From Halieaceae bacterium UBA5085 (GTDB lineage: Bacteria > Pseudomonadota > Gammaproteobacteria > Pseudomonadales > Halieaceae), in NCBI GenBank assembly GCA_002414665.1, contig DIAF01000006.1, forward strand, positions 1,226 through 46,943: 45,718 bases of DNA, in the 5' to 3' direction. Below, piece by piece: positions 35,880 to 43,884 of this stretch. The notes beneath the pieces were generated by a model. It ran no database searches. It was not told the origin of the DNA and worked only from the letters and a program-made list of their open reading frames with translations. The first letter of the stretch is position 1. Each line of letters starts with the position of its first letter. The translations under genes were made by a program, and so were the position numbers.

Positions 35880-37100
35880 TCAAAAGTCGATACCGTCAAT
35901 ATCGGCTACCGTATGTATGTCCTTGTCACCGCGACCGGACAGGTTAACGATAATGGTCTGCTCCGGCGTCATGGTAGCGGCCAGCCGGCCGGCATACGCC
36001 AGGGCATGGGCGCTCTCCAGGGCCGGCATGATCCCCTCAGTGCGCGTCAGGTCGTGAAACGCTGCCAACGCCTCGGCATCGTCCGCCGTGACGTAATTCA
36101 CCCGACCGACATCCTTGAGCCAGGAGTGCTCAGGGCCCACACCGGGGTAGTCAAGACCGGCGGACACCGAGTGTGTGTGCATGATCTGGCCGTCCTCGTC
36201 CTGCATCAGGTAGGTGCGGTTGCCATGCAGTACTCCGGGCGTACCCGCCGTCAGCGGTGCGGCGTGCTCCCCGGTGGCAACGCCGTGGCCGCCGGCTTCC
36301 ACACCGTACATGGCGACCGACTCGTCCTCGAGGAAGGGATGAAACAGGCCGATGGCATTGGAGCCGCCGCCAACGCAAGCGACCAGTGCATCGGGCAGGC
36401 GCCCGGTCTGTGCCAGGGACTGGGCACGCGCCTCGCGACCGATCACACACTGAAAATCACGAACCAGCATCGGATAGGGGTGCGGACCCGCTACGGTGCC
36501 AATGATGTAGAAGGTATCATCGACGTTAGTCACCCAGTCACGCATGGCTTCGTTCATGGCGTCCTTGAGGGTACGGGAGCCCGAAGTGACCGGCACGACT
36601 GTAGCACCGAGCAATTTCATACGGTATACGTTGAGCGCCTGGCGCCGCACATCCTCTTCACCCATGAATACGTGGCACTCAAGACCCAGGCGGGCGGCAA
36701 TTGTCGCTGTGGCCACACCGTGCTGACCCGCCCCCGTCTCGGCGATCACGCGCCGCTTGCCCATGTGTTTGGCCAGCAGCGCCTGCCCTACCGTATTGTT
36801 GACCTTGTGCGCACCCGTGTGGTTAAGGTCCTCACGCTTGAGCAGAATACGAGCGCCACCAACCCGATCTGACCAGCGCCGAGCCTCATAGAGTGGCGAA
36901 GGCCGCCCGACATAGTGCGCCAGGTCTTCGTCCAACTCACGCTGGAACTCCGGGTCGTCAGCGAGCCTGCGGTACAGGGTTTCGAGTTCAGAGAGCGCCG
37001 ACATGAGCGTCTCGGCGACAAACTTGCCACCGTAGACCCCGAAGCGCCCATCTGCATCGGGAACCGAGGCAAAGAGTTTCGTGTTGATATCCGTTGTCAT
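35880..37100 (-). CDS. trpB: Tryptophan synthase beta subunit
   Basis: PLP enzyme that condenses indole and serine into tryptophan. The 406-residue protein has PLP lysine Lys99 in NHTGAHKVNN, followed by AETGAGQHGVAT, the phosphate-binding CVGGGSNAIG and the C-terminal NLSGRGDKD. FGVYGGKFVAETLM at the start matches the TrpB1 family that forms a complex with TrpA. GGGGAAG precedes the ATG. It lies 20 bases after trpF and 25 bases before trpA, a trpFBA operon. The rest of the pathway (trpE, G, D, C) is not in the window. Confidence 0.98.
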   Translation of the reverse strand: MTTDINTKLFASVPDADGRFGVYGGKFVAETLMSALSELETLYRRLADDPEFQRELDEDLAHYVGRPSPLYEARRWSDRVGGARILLKREDLNHTGAHKVNNTVGQALLAKHMGKRRVIAETGAGQHGVATATIAARLGLECHVFMGEEDVRRQALNVYRMKLLGATVVPVTSGSRTLKDAMNEAMRDWVTNVDDTFYIIGTVAGPHPYPMLVRDFQCVIGREARAQSLAQTGRLPDALVACVGGGSNAIGLFHPFLEDESVAMYGVEAGGHGVATGEHAAPLTAGTPGVLHGNRTYLMQDEDGQIMHTHSVSAGLDYPGVGPEHSWLKDVGRVNYVTADDAEALAAFHDLTRTEGIMPALESAHALAYAGRLAATMTPEQTIIVNLSGRGDKDIHTVADIDGIDF

Positions 37101-37120
37101 GAGATCTTCCCCTGAAAAAG

Positions 37121-37738
37121 TCAGCTGTGCACGGCGGCGATGAAACGCTGCATCTTGGCCGCGTCCTTGATACCCGGCGCGTTTTCGACGCCACCGCTTA
37201 CGTCTACGGCGGCGGGTTTCACGGTGGCGATTGCGGCGGCGACATTGTGTTCGTCGAGGCCACCGGCCAGCACCAGGGGGCGTGGCAGCCCTGCGGGTAT
37301 GTTCGACCAGTCGAAGGTCTGCCCGGTGCCCCCGGGGACGCCCGGTTGCCAGCTATCCAGCAACAACCCCCTGGCGCCAGAATAATCAGCAGCGGCAGCC
37401 GCAACGTCCAGCCCCGGGCGCATGCGCAAAGCCTTCAGGTAGGGGCGGTCGAACTGGGCACAAAAAGCCGCCGATTCATCACCATGAAACTGTATGCAAT
37501 CTACGGGTACGCGCTGCAGAGTGCCATGGATTTCATCTGCAGTGGCATCAACGAACAAGGCCACAACCGAGACAAAGGGCGGCAGCGCCGCGACAATCTC
37601 AGCCGCCAGGGAAACATCGACACAGCGTTTGCTCGGTGCGTAGAACACCAGGCCAACGGCATCCGCCCCCGCCGCACTGGCCGCGATGGCATCTGCGACA
37701 CGGGTAATGCCGCATATCTTGACAAGGGTTCTGGCCAC
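37121..37738 (-). CDS. trpF: Phosphoribosylanthranilate isomerase
   Basis: Isomerises phosphoribosylanthranilate in tryptophan synthesis. The 205-residue TIM barrel shows VKICGITRVADA at the start (general base Cys9-like position in KICG), GLVFYAPSKRCV, IQFHGDE and the phosphate-binding end AVDVSGGVENAPGIKD. The general acid Asp is in LLLDSWQPGVPGGTGQTFDW (Asp, then GGTG loop). The start is GTG with only a weak ribosome-binding site. It is a monofunctional TrpF, as in Pseudomonas, and begins the trpFBA group. No leader peptide rich in Trp codons is seen upstream. Confidence 0.97.
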   Translation of the reverse strand: MARTLVKICGITRVADAIAASAAGADAVGLVFYAPSKRCVDVSLAAEIVAALPPFVSVVALFVDATADEIHGTLQRVPVDCIQFHGDESAAFCAQFDRPYLKALRMRPGLDVAAAAADYSGARGLLLDSWQPGVPGGTGQTFDWSNIPAGLPRPLVLAGGLDEHNVAAAIATVKPAAVDVSGGVENAPGIKDAAKMQRFIAAVHS

Positions 37739-37773
37739 AGTACCGATCGGTGATTACCTGACGAAGGCGGCGG

Positions 37774-37803
37774 ATGATAGCAGACCCGGGTGCGCGGTGT
37801 CTT
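37774..37803 (-). promoter_or_regulatory. Candidate promoter for trpF
   Basis: On the minus strand AAGACA (forward 37798-37803) and TATCAT (forward 37774-37779) with an 18-base spacer, in the 64-base truA-trpF gap. The predicted start is about 30 bases before the GTG. Confidence 0.35.
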
Positions 37804-38648
37804 TAACCCGGCAAAACAAGCGGCCCGGGGGGCGTGGCAGGCAGGCCGAAATGTGATGGGTAACTGACATCCACCAGATAAAGGCCCTCTGCGGGCGCGG
37901 TTTCAGCCGCCCGTGTGCGATCCTTCCCCCGCAACAGTGCCGCAATCCATTCCGGCGGCTGCTCGCCACTGCCCACCGCCATCAGGCTGCCTGCGATATT
38001 GCGCACCATGTGGTGTAGAAAGGCATTCGCTTCGATATCGATGACCAGAAGCTCACCATAACGCCGGACAGTGCAGTGATTGACGTGACGAAACGGGGTC
38101 CTGGACTGGCACGCGGCAGCCCGGAACGCACTGAAATCCTGCTCGCCGAGCAGTGCCTGCGCTGCGGTGTGCATACGCTCCGCCTGCAGCGGCTTTCTCT
38201 GCCAGGTCAGGTGCCGGTGGCACAAGGCGGGACGTACGGCGCCATTGGCGATGATATAGCGGTAACGTCGGGCCAGGGCGGAAAATCGGGCGTGAAAGGT
38301 CTCCGCTACTGGCTGCGCCCAGTGAATGCGAATGTCCGGTGGCAGGTGGCTGTTGCCACCCAGCACCCAGGCTTTTGCGCTGCGGGCACAGGGGGCGTCG
38401 AAATGAATGATCTGGGCGTGGCCGTGAACACCCGCGTCTGTGCGGCCCGCGCAGTGGACCCGGATCGGCTGCGCGGCAACGCGCTCAAGCGCACGCTCCA
38501 GGGCGCCCTGCACGGTCGGTGAAGGGGATTTCAGCTGCGCCTGCCAGCCGTGGTAGCCACTGCCGTCGTACTCTATGCGACAGGCAATGCGGGTCCCGGA
38601 GGGCAGCGGTGTATTGGCGAAAACCGGATCTGCGCCTGAATCAGCCAA
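37803..38648 (-). CDS. truA: tRNA pseudouridine(38-40) synthase
   Basis: Converts uridines 38-40 in the anticodon stem-loop of many tRNAs to pseudouridine. The 281-residue protein has the catalytic Asp71 in CAGRTDAGVHGHAQ, with CRIEYDGSGYHGWQAQ at the start and FLHHMVRNIAGSLMAVG in the C-terminal half, all TruA landmarks. The ATG overlaps the end of fimV by eight bases. fimV-truA-trpF is the usual Pseudomonas order. The first 20 residues are not conserved, so a start at an internal codon is possible. Confidence 0.97.
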   Translation of the reverse strand: MADSGADPVFANTPLPSGTRIACRIEYDGSGYHGWQAQLKSPSPTVQGALERALERVAAQPIRVHCAGRTDAGVHGHAQIIHFDAPCARSAKAWVLGGNSHLPPDIRIHWAQPVAETFHARFSALARRYRYIIANGAVRPALCHRHLTWQRKPLQAERMHTAAQALLGEQDFSAFRAAACQSRTPFRHVNHCTVRRYGELLVIDIEANAFLHHMVRNIAGSLMAVGSGEQPPEWIAALLRGKDRTRAAETAPAEGLYLVDVSYPSHFGLPATPPGPLVLPG

Positions 38649-40980
38649 GCCTCTCGAGCAGCTCCCGCGCTTCCTGCTGCTGATCGGTACTTCCGCCCGA
38701 CATCACCTCGTCGAGGATCTGCCGTGCGCCATCGTCATCGCCCATGTCGATGTAGGCCCGCGCCAGGTCCAGCTTGGTCGACATCGGATCGCCGTCATCG
38801 GCGAACACGAAGTCGTCCTCACTGCTGTCGCCACCACTGCGTCCCTTCTCGAAGTCGGCTGAAAGGTCGAGGTCTTCAACACTACCGTCCTCAATTTCGA
38901 GGTCGAGGAATTCAGGTTCTTCGTCCACGGAGGGTACCAGTGCATCGCGCGCATCGAGGCTGCCCAACTCATCGAGTTCGGGCAGCTCGGCCGACAGGTC
39001 TTCAGCTGGCTTCGCTGCAGCCCTGGGTGCGGGCTCATCATTGAAATCAGACAGGAAACCGCTGTCGTCAAGATCCCCACCAAGATCGCTAGCGGACGAG
39101 AAGTCCGCCGGCTCCCCGGCACGCTCGCCAGCGCCCGACAATCTGGCATCAGCCAGCAGCTGCTCCGCCCGGGCAATACTGTCTGCATCACCGATACGCT
39201 GCAGTTCGATCATCTGCTGATCGGCTTCATCTCGGTCGCCCATTTCAGCCGCAAGATCCAGCAGTTTCAGATGGTATGAGGCGTTGTCCGGATCGGACCT
39301 GGTCGCCTTGCGCAACAATTCCATAGCCTGGCTGTAGCGCCCGTAAGCAATGTAGATGTCCGCCTCGGCGAGTGCATCCCCCGCATCAACGTCGGAGGCG
39401 TATTCATCATGCTTGCGCTCACCATAGCCGCGCTGTCCGCCACGCTGCAGGGTTGTATCGTCCTCGGGCGCAGCCGACGGCGCTGCTGTCGCTTCGGCAT
39501 CGCTGCTCTCGTCATCGAACTCTACCGCATGGTCCTGCAGTTGGATGTCGTCAAAGGCATCGGCTTCTTTCTGCCGCGGGCGCGCCACGGGGACCAGCGC
39601 GGCCGGCTCATCGCTGGTGTCGGCATTCTGCCGACGCCGCCACAGCAGGACGCCGAGGAGCGCGGCCAACAGCCCGCCACCCGCGACATAGGGCCAGACG
39701 CCCAACCCCCCAGATGACTGTGGTACTACCGGTTGGGGCTCCGCGGCAACTGGCACCGGTGCTGGTGGCGGCGTAACCGCCGCGGGCGCAGTTGCCGCTG
39801 CGCTGGCCGGCGCGGCCTCCGCGGCTGCCAGAGCCTGCTGCAGGGAAGCGATTTCAGCGTCTTTCACCTCGACCATTCGCTCCAGAGCATCCAGGCGCTC
39901 GGTGAGGCGAGTCAACTGTTCCGCGAACGCATCACGCCCACCCTGGTCGGGCTGAGACTCTACTGCAGAAACGGTCGCGCTCTCGGCTGTGCCACTGTTG
40001 GCCTCGTTCACCGTTTCGCTGTCGGCGACGGACGTGTCACCGTCTGCGCTGTCCGCGGTCGTATCGTCCTCTGCAGCGCCCGCGGAAATGCGCAGTGCCG
40101 GGCCTGCCGATGCAGGCGCAGACGCCCTGCCGGCGCGCCAGTCTTCGTTTTGCTGGCGAACTTCTGCGAGCACAGCTGCCAAATCGGTTTCAGCGGCATT
40201 GACATCGCCGCTATCCGGCAGATAAATGATGTATCCCGCCTTGATGCGATTGATGTTGCCGTCGATAAAGGCGTCCGGGTTCAGGCGCTGTATCTCCAGC
40301 ATGGCCTGCTGCACGGAAATGCCCTCCGGGCGGGCGCGCTGGGCAATGGTCCACAGCGTTTCGTCGCGGCGAATCATGTAGCGGGCACCTGGCGCCGGTT
40401 CGGCAGAGGTGCCTGCACTAAAATTTCGCTCAGGCATCGCTCCCGGCGCGAGGCTGGATTCGCGCATACCCACACGGGTGCCTTCCGACACCACCTCGAC
40501 TTCAGTGGCGGCAGGTGCTGGCGTACCTTCGACTTCAGCCACGCGACGCGATGCGGACACCGTCGTGCCCTGCGACTCAAAAGCCGGCGGATCAACGAGC
40601 ACCGTGTAGTTGCGCAATAAACGGCCAGACGGCCAGCGCGCCTCAACAATAAAGTCGAGATAGGGTTCAAGCACCGGGTCTTCCGAGGTGAGGATGATCT
40701 TGCCGCGACCATTTTTATCCACCTGGACTTCAAAGCTGATGCCCGTCAGGAAATAGGCGCGGTCAATGCCGAGCCGGTCAAAGTCATCTGCCGTCGCGAG
40801 CCTGACGCGGATCTGGTCCTGATCAAGATTACCAACATCCAGCAGACCGACTTCCGCCCGCAACGGTTCGTTCAGAAACGAGTTCAGCGAAAGTTCGCCA
40901 AGCCCCAATGCCCAAACAGAACCTGCTTGCAGGCACCCCAAGGCTGCCAGTGCTACTGCCAACCGCTTCTTTCGAGCCAT
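38641..40980 (-). CDS. fimV: FimV/HubP family polar pilus-assembly protein
   Basis: Large inner-membrane hub protein; relatives organise the cell pole and type IV pilus assembly. From ATG 40980 it has 779 residues: a signal peptide (1-24, ending SVWA), the FimV N-terminal domain (LGLGELSLNSFLNEPLRAEV, then to about 135), a LysM domain (about 198-255, MIRRDETLWTIAQRARP), an acidic spacer, a coiled coil (about 353-393), one membrane helix (about 429-447), a very acidic cytoplasmic region with a TPR-like part (about 535-600), and the C-terminal FimV domain (about 735-779, KLDLARAYIDMGDDDGAR). A GTG two codons upstream is possible, but AAGG spacing favours the ATG. No pilus genes are in the window. 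Confidence 0.94.
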   Translation of the reverse strand: MARKKRLAVALAALGCLQAGSVWALGLGELSLNSFLNEPLRAEVGLLDVGNLDQDQIRVRLATADDFDRLGIDRAYFLTGISFEVQVDKNGRGKIILTSEDPVLEPYLDFIVEARWPSGRLLRNYTVLVDPPAFESQGTTVSASRRVAEVEGTPAPAATEVEVVSEGTRVGMRESSLAPGAMPERNFSAGTSAEPAPGARYMIRRDETLWTIAQRARPEGISVQQAMLEIQRLNPDAFIDGNINRIKAGYIIYLPDSGDVNAAETDLAAVLAEVRQQNEDWRAGRASAPASAGPALRISAGAAEDDTTADSADGDTSVADSETVNEANSGTAESATVSAVESQPDQGGRDAFAEQLTRLTERLDALERMVEVKDAEIASLQQALAAAEAAPASAAATAPAAVTPPPAPVPVAAEPQPVVPQSSGGLGVWPYVAGGGLLAALLGVLLWRRRQNADTSDEPAALVPVARPRQKEADAFDDIQLQDHAVEFDDESSDAEATAAPSAAPEDDTTLQRGGQRGYGERKHDEYASDVDAGDALAEADIYIAYGRYSQAMELLRKATRSDPDNASYHLKLLDLAAEMGDRDEADQQMIELQRIGDADSIARAEQLLADARLSGAGERAGEPADFSSASDLGGDLDDSGFLSDFNDEPAPRAAAKPAEDLSAELPELDELGSLDARDALVPSVDEEPEFLDLEIEDGSVEDLDLSADFEKGRSGGDSSEDDFVFADDGDPMSTKLDLARAYIDMGDDDGARQILDEVMSGGSTDQQQEARELLERLG

Positions 40981-41014
40981 AAACACGCCTTGTTATGCTC
41001 CCCTGCCATCCCCT

Positions 41015-41035
41015 GAGCCGTCTTTTACGCGGCTC
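41015..41035. repeat. Inverted repeat in the asd-fimV gap
   Basis: GAGCCG-nine bases-CGGCTC, a perfect 6-bp stem; the right arm continues into the 10-base palindrome GGCTCGAGCC (41031-41040). It could end some asd transcripts or fold in the fimV leader. No T-run follows on the minus strand. Confidence 0.35.
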
Positions 41036-41057
41036 GAGCCCCTTTATGACGACTCCG

Positions 41058-41085
41058 AAGATACCGCAAGTATGTTGTAACGCAA
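41058..41085 (-). promoter_or_regulatory. Candidate promoter for fimV
   Basis: On the minus strand TTGCGT (forward 41080-41085) and TATCTT (forward 41058-41063) with a 16-base spacer, immediately downstream of the asd stop. The predicted leader of about 70 bases would include the hairpin at 41015-41035. Confidence 0.4.
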
Positions 41086-41089
41086 AGGT

Positions 41090-42115
41090 TTAATCAATAT
41101 AACCCCGGATAAGTGCCTCGGCAATCTGGATGCTGTTCAGCGCGGCGCCCTTGCGCACGTTGTCAGATACAACCCACAGGTCGAGCCCGCGGGGGTGGGA
41201 AATATCCTCCCGAATCCGGCCAACAAACACCGCATCCTTGCCGGCAGACTCAGTCACCGCAGTGGGATACCCCCCATCGACTCGCTCATCAAGTACCGTA
41301 ATCCCCGGAAAATCCTCCAACAGCTTGCGCGCGGCGGCGGCCGAGATCTTTTCACGCGTCTCGATGTGCACCGCTTCGGAATGGCCAAAGAAAACCGGCA
41401 CGCGCACACAGGTGGGGTTAACCTGGATGCTGTCATCCCCAAGGATTTTCTGCGTCTCCCAAACCATTTTCATTTCCTCCCGGGTGTAGCCATTGTCCTG
41501 GAAGGTGTCGATATGTGGCAGCACATTGAACGCTATTTGCTTGGGGTACACCTCGCACTCAATAGACTGCCCGTTCAGCAGGCGTGCGGTCTGCCCTGCG
41601 AGCTCTTCAATGGCCTCCTTGCCGGTGCCAGACACCGCCTGATAGGTACAGACATTGATGCGCTCGATACCGACGGCATCGTAAATAGGCTTCAGGGCAA
41701 CCAGCATCTGGATCGTGGAGCAGTTGGGGTTGGCGATGATGTTGCGTTGGGTGTATCCCGCGAGTGCCGACAGATTCACCTCAGGCACCACCAGCGGAAT
41801 ATCCGCATCGCGTCGAAAATGGGACGTATTGTCGATGACAATGCAGCCCGCCGCAGCGGCTTTCGGCGCAAACTCCTCCGAAATGCTGCCGCCAGCGGAG
41901 AACAGGCCGATCTGCGCCTGGCTGAAGTCAAACTCGGCAAGATCCGTCACGCGCACCGACTTGCCACGAAACTTCACGGTTTTGCCCGCCGAGCGCGCGC
42001 TGGCGAGCGGGTACAGCGTACGCACTGGAAAATCCCGTTCTTCAAGTATCGACATCATGGTCTCGCCGACCGCGCCGGTAGCACCGACCACGGCAACGTC
42101 ATACTGCTTGCTCAT
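41090..42115 (-). CDS. asd: Aspartate-semialdehyde dehydrogenase
   Basis: Reduces aspartyl phosphate to aspartate beta-semialdehyde, the branch point to lysine, threonine, methionine and diaminopimelate. From ATG 42115 the protein has 341 residues. The nucleotide loop is VVGATGAVGETM and the catalytic cysteine is Cys132 in ANPNCSTIQM; GHSEAVHIE holds the catalytic His. It is the shorter type usual in Pseudomonas asd2/usg neighbours rather than the E. coli 367-residue enzyme. GAGG lies six bases before this ATG; the frame open to 42175 overlaps leuB. Its product is also a substrate of the carboxyspermidine synthase at 15607-16827. Confidence 0.96.
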   Translation of the reverse strand: MSKQYDVAVVGATGAVGETMMSILEERDFPVRTLYPLASARSAGKTVKFRGKSVRVTDLAEFDFSQAQIGLFSAGGSISEEFAPKAAAAGCIVIDNTSHFRRDADIPLVVPEVNLSALAGYTQRNIIANPNCSTIQMLVALKPIYDAVGIERINVCTYQAVSGTGKEAIEELAGQTARLLNGQSIECEVYPKQIAFNVLPHIDTFQDNGYTREEMKMVWETQKILGDDSIQVNPTCVRVPVFFGHSEAVHIETREKISAAAARKLLEDFPGITVLDERVDGGYPTAVTESAGKDAVFVGRIREDISHPRGLDLWVVSDNVRKGAALNSIQIAEALIRGYID

Positions 42116-42143
42116 AAAAAACCTCGCATTACTGTGTGAACGT

Positions 42144-43223
42144 TCAACCGCGCAGCGCCGCCACAACGGCGGCACCCATGTCGCGGGTTGACACCGCCCG
42201 CTGGCCTGCGGCGGCGATATCGGGCGTACGCAGCCCCTGGTCGAGCACGTCGCTGACGGCCTGTTCGATGGCGGCGGCGGCGTCGGCTTCGTCGAGTGTG
42301 TAGCGTAACATCATTGCCACAGAGAGGATCGTTGCCAGCGGATTGGCTTTGCCCTGCCCTGCGATATCCGGCGCCGAGCCATGGCAGGGCTCGTACATGC
42401 CGCGGCCGTTCTTGTCGAGAGAGGCTGACGGCAGCATGCCGATGGAGCCCGTCAGCATGGCAGCAGCATCTGACAGAATGTCGCCAAACATATTGCCCGT
42501 CACCATGACATCAAACTGCTTCGGCGCCCGCACCAGCTGCATGGCGGCATTGTCGACGTACATGTGGCTGAGTGCCACGTCAGGATAGTCCCGCGCCACC
42601 TCCTCCATGACCTCCCGCCAGAGCACAGTGACTTCCAGTACGTTACTCTTGTCGACTGAGCACACGCGACGGTCACGCTGCCGCGCAAGGCCGAATGCCA
42701 GGTGCCCGATACGCCGGATTTCCGACTCCGAGTACACATAGGTGTTAAACCCTTGCCGCTCGCCGTTCTCCAGGGTGCGTATACCGCGGGGTTCGCCGAA
42801 GTAAATACCGCCCGTCAGCTCGCGCACAATGAGAATATCCAGCCCCGCTACCACCTCCGGCTTCAGGCTGGACGCGTCTGCCAGCTGCGGATACAGGATC
42901 GCCGGACGCAGGTTGCCGAACAGTTCCAGTTGCGAGCGCAAGCCCAGCAATCCGCGTTCTGGCCGCAAATGCCGTTCCACGTTGTCCCACTTCGGGCCGC
43001 CCACGGCGCCCAGCAGGATCGCATCCGCGTCCCGTGCCGCTTGCAGCGTGGCATCGGGCAGCGGCACCCCGTGTTCATCAATGGCGGCGCCGCCCAGCAA
43101 ACCGTGTTCCAGAGACAGGCCGAGCGTGAAGCGTTCGTTCACCGTCTCCAGGACGCGCACTGCCTCAGCCATGATTTCGGGACCGATGTAGTCCCCGGGT
43201 AGTACCAGAATCCGACGTCCCAT
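42144..43223 (-). CDS. leuB: 3-isopropylmalate dehydrogenase
   Basis: NAD-dependent oxidative decarboxylase of leucine synthesis. From ATG 43223 the protein has 359 residues, with RELTGGIYFGEPRG, DKSNVLEVTVLWREV, MYVDNAAMQL, TGNMFGDILSDAAAM and EPCHGSAPDIAGQGKANP, all LeuB signatures. The N-terminal loop, usually GDGIGPE, reads GDYIGPE here (Tyr12). The ATG is one base after the leuD stop and has AGGG just upstream; the frame open to 43310 lies within leuD and is rejected. The final codons run into a TGAACGTTCA palindrome. Confidence 0.97.
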   Translation of the reverse strand: MGRRILVLPGDYIGPEIMAEAVRVLETVNERFTLGLSLEHGLLGGAAIDEHGVPLPDATLQAARDADAILLGAVGGPKWDNVERHLRPERGLLGLRSQLELFGNLRPAILYPQLADASSLKPEVVAGLDILIVRELTGGIYFGEPRGIRTLENGERQGFNTYVYSESEIRRIGHLAFGLARQRDRRVCSVDKSNVLEVTVLWREVMEEVARDYPDVALSHMYVDNAAMQLVRAPKQFDVMVTGNMFGDILSDAAAMLTGSIGMLPSASLDKNGRGMYEPCHGSAPDIAGQGKANPLATILSVAMMLRYTLDEADAAAAIEQAVSDVLDQGLRTPDIAAAGQRAVSTRDMGAAVVAALRG

Positions 43224-43224
43224 G

Positions 43225-43884
43225 TTAACCCTGCCCCCTGCCAAACATGTTGAACAACCAGGGTGACTGTTCCCGCCACCGCGCTTCGAACTGCCTGATC
43301 GCAGCCGCACTTTCCAGCGTTACCCCGATATCATCAAGGCCTTTCAAAAGGCAGTGTTTGCGCGCCACATCAACCTCGAAGCGGAGCACCTCACCGCCTG
43401 GCGTGCGCACTTCCTGCGCCTCCAGATCGATGGCCAGTCGATAGCCCTCCTCGGCATAGAGCGCGGTGAACAGCTGATCTACGGTTGCCGCCGGCAATAC
43501 CACGGGCAGGATCCCGTTCTTGAAGCAATTGTTGTAGAAAATGTCGGCAAAGCTGGGAGCGATGATGCAGCGAAAGCCGTAATCCTCAAGTGCCCACGGC
43601 GCATGTTCCCGACTTGACCCGCAACCGAAGTTTTCCCGCGCGAGCAGCACAGTGGCGCCGCGATAGCGCGGCTGATTCAGAGGAAACTCGGGATTCAATG
43701 GCCGCCCACTGCAATCCTGCCCGGGCTGCCCCTCATCGAGATAGCGCATTTCGTCGAACAGGTTGGGGCCAAAGCCACTGCGTTTGATCGACTTCAGAAA
43801 CTGCTTGGGAATGATCATGTCGGTATCGACATTGGCGCGATCCATGGGTGCGACCAGGCCCTCCAGCACGGTAAAGCTCTTCAT
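43225..43884 (-). CDS. leuD: 3-isopropylmalate dehydratase small subunit
   Basis: Small subunit of the isopropylmalate isomerase; it forms the active site together with LeuC. From ATG 43884 the protein has 219 residues with DRANVDTDMIIPKQFLKSIK near residue 15, ENFGCGSSREHAPWAL and FADIFYNNCFKNGILPV. The start overlaps the leuC stop by four bases (ATGA), as expected for two subunits made in equal amounts. The frame open to 44091 is inside leuC. Confidence 0.98.
   Translation of the reverse strand: MKSFTVLEGLVAPMDRANVDTDMIIPKQFLKSIKRSGFGPNLFDEMRYLDEGQPGQDCSGRPLNPEFPLNQPRYRGATVLLARENFGCGSSREHAPWALEDYGFRCIIAPSFADIFYNNCFKNGILPVVLPAATVDQLFTALYAEEGYRLAIDLEAQEVRTPGGEVLRFEVDVARKHCLLKGLDDIGVTLESAAAIRQFEARWREQSPWLFNMFGRGQG

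Noticed and set aside
37739..37802. Possible trp attenuator before trpF
   Set aside because: No short leader ORF with Trp codons and no alternative hairpins; the gap is too short.
39733..40620. Plus-strand open frame of 295 codons opposite fimV, and similar ones opposite leuC, mltD and the carboxyspermidine synthase
   Set aside because: All are mirror frames of well-supported genes, rich in Arg, His and Gly, with no ribosome-binding sites or family motifs.
42137..42146. TGAACGTTCA palindrome at the leuB stop
   Set aside because: It is a single 10-base palindrome that partly encodes the last codons; no promoter is near it, so an operator role is not supported.
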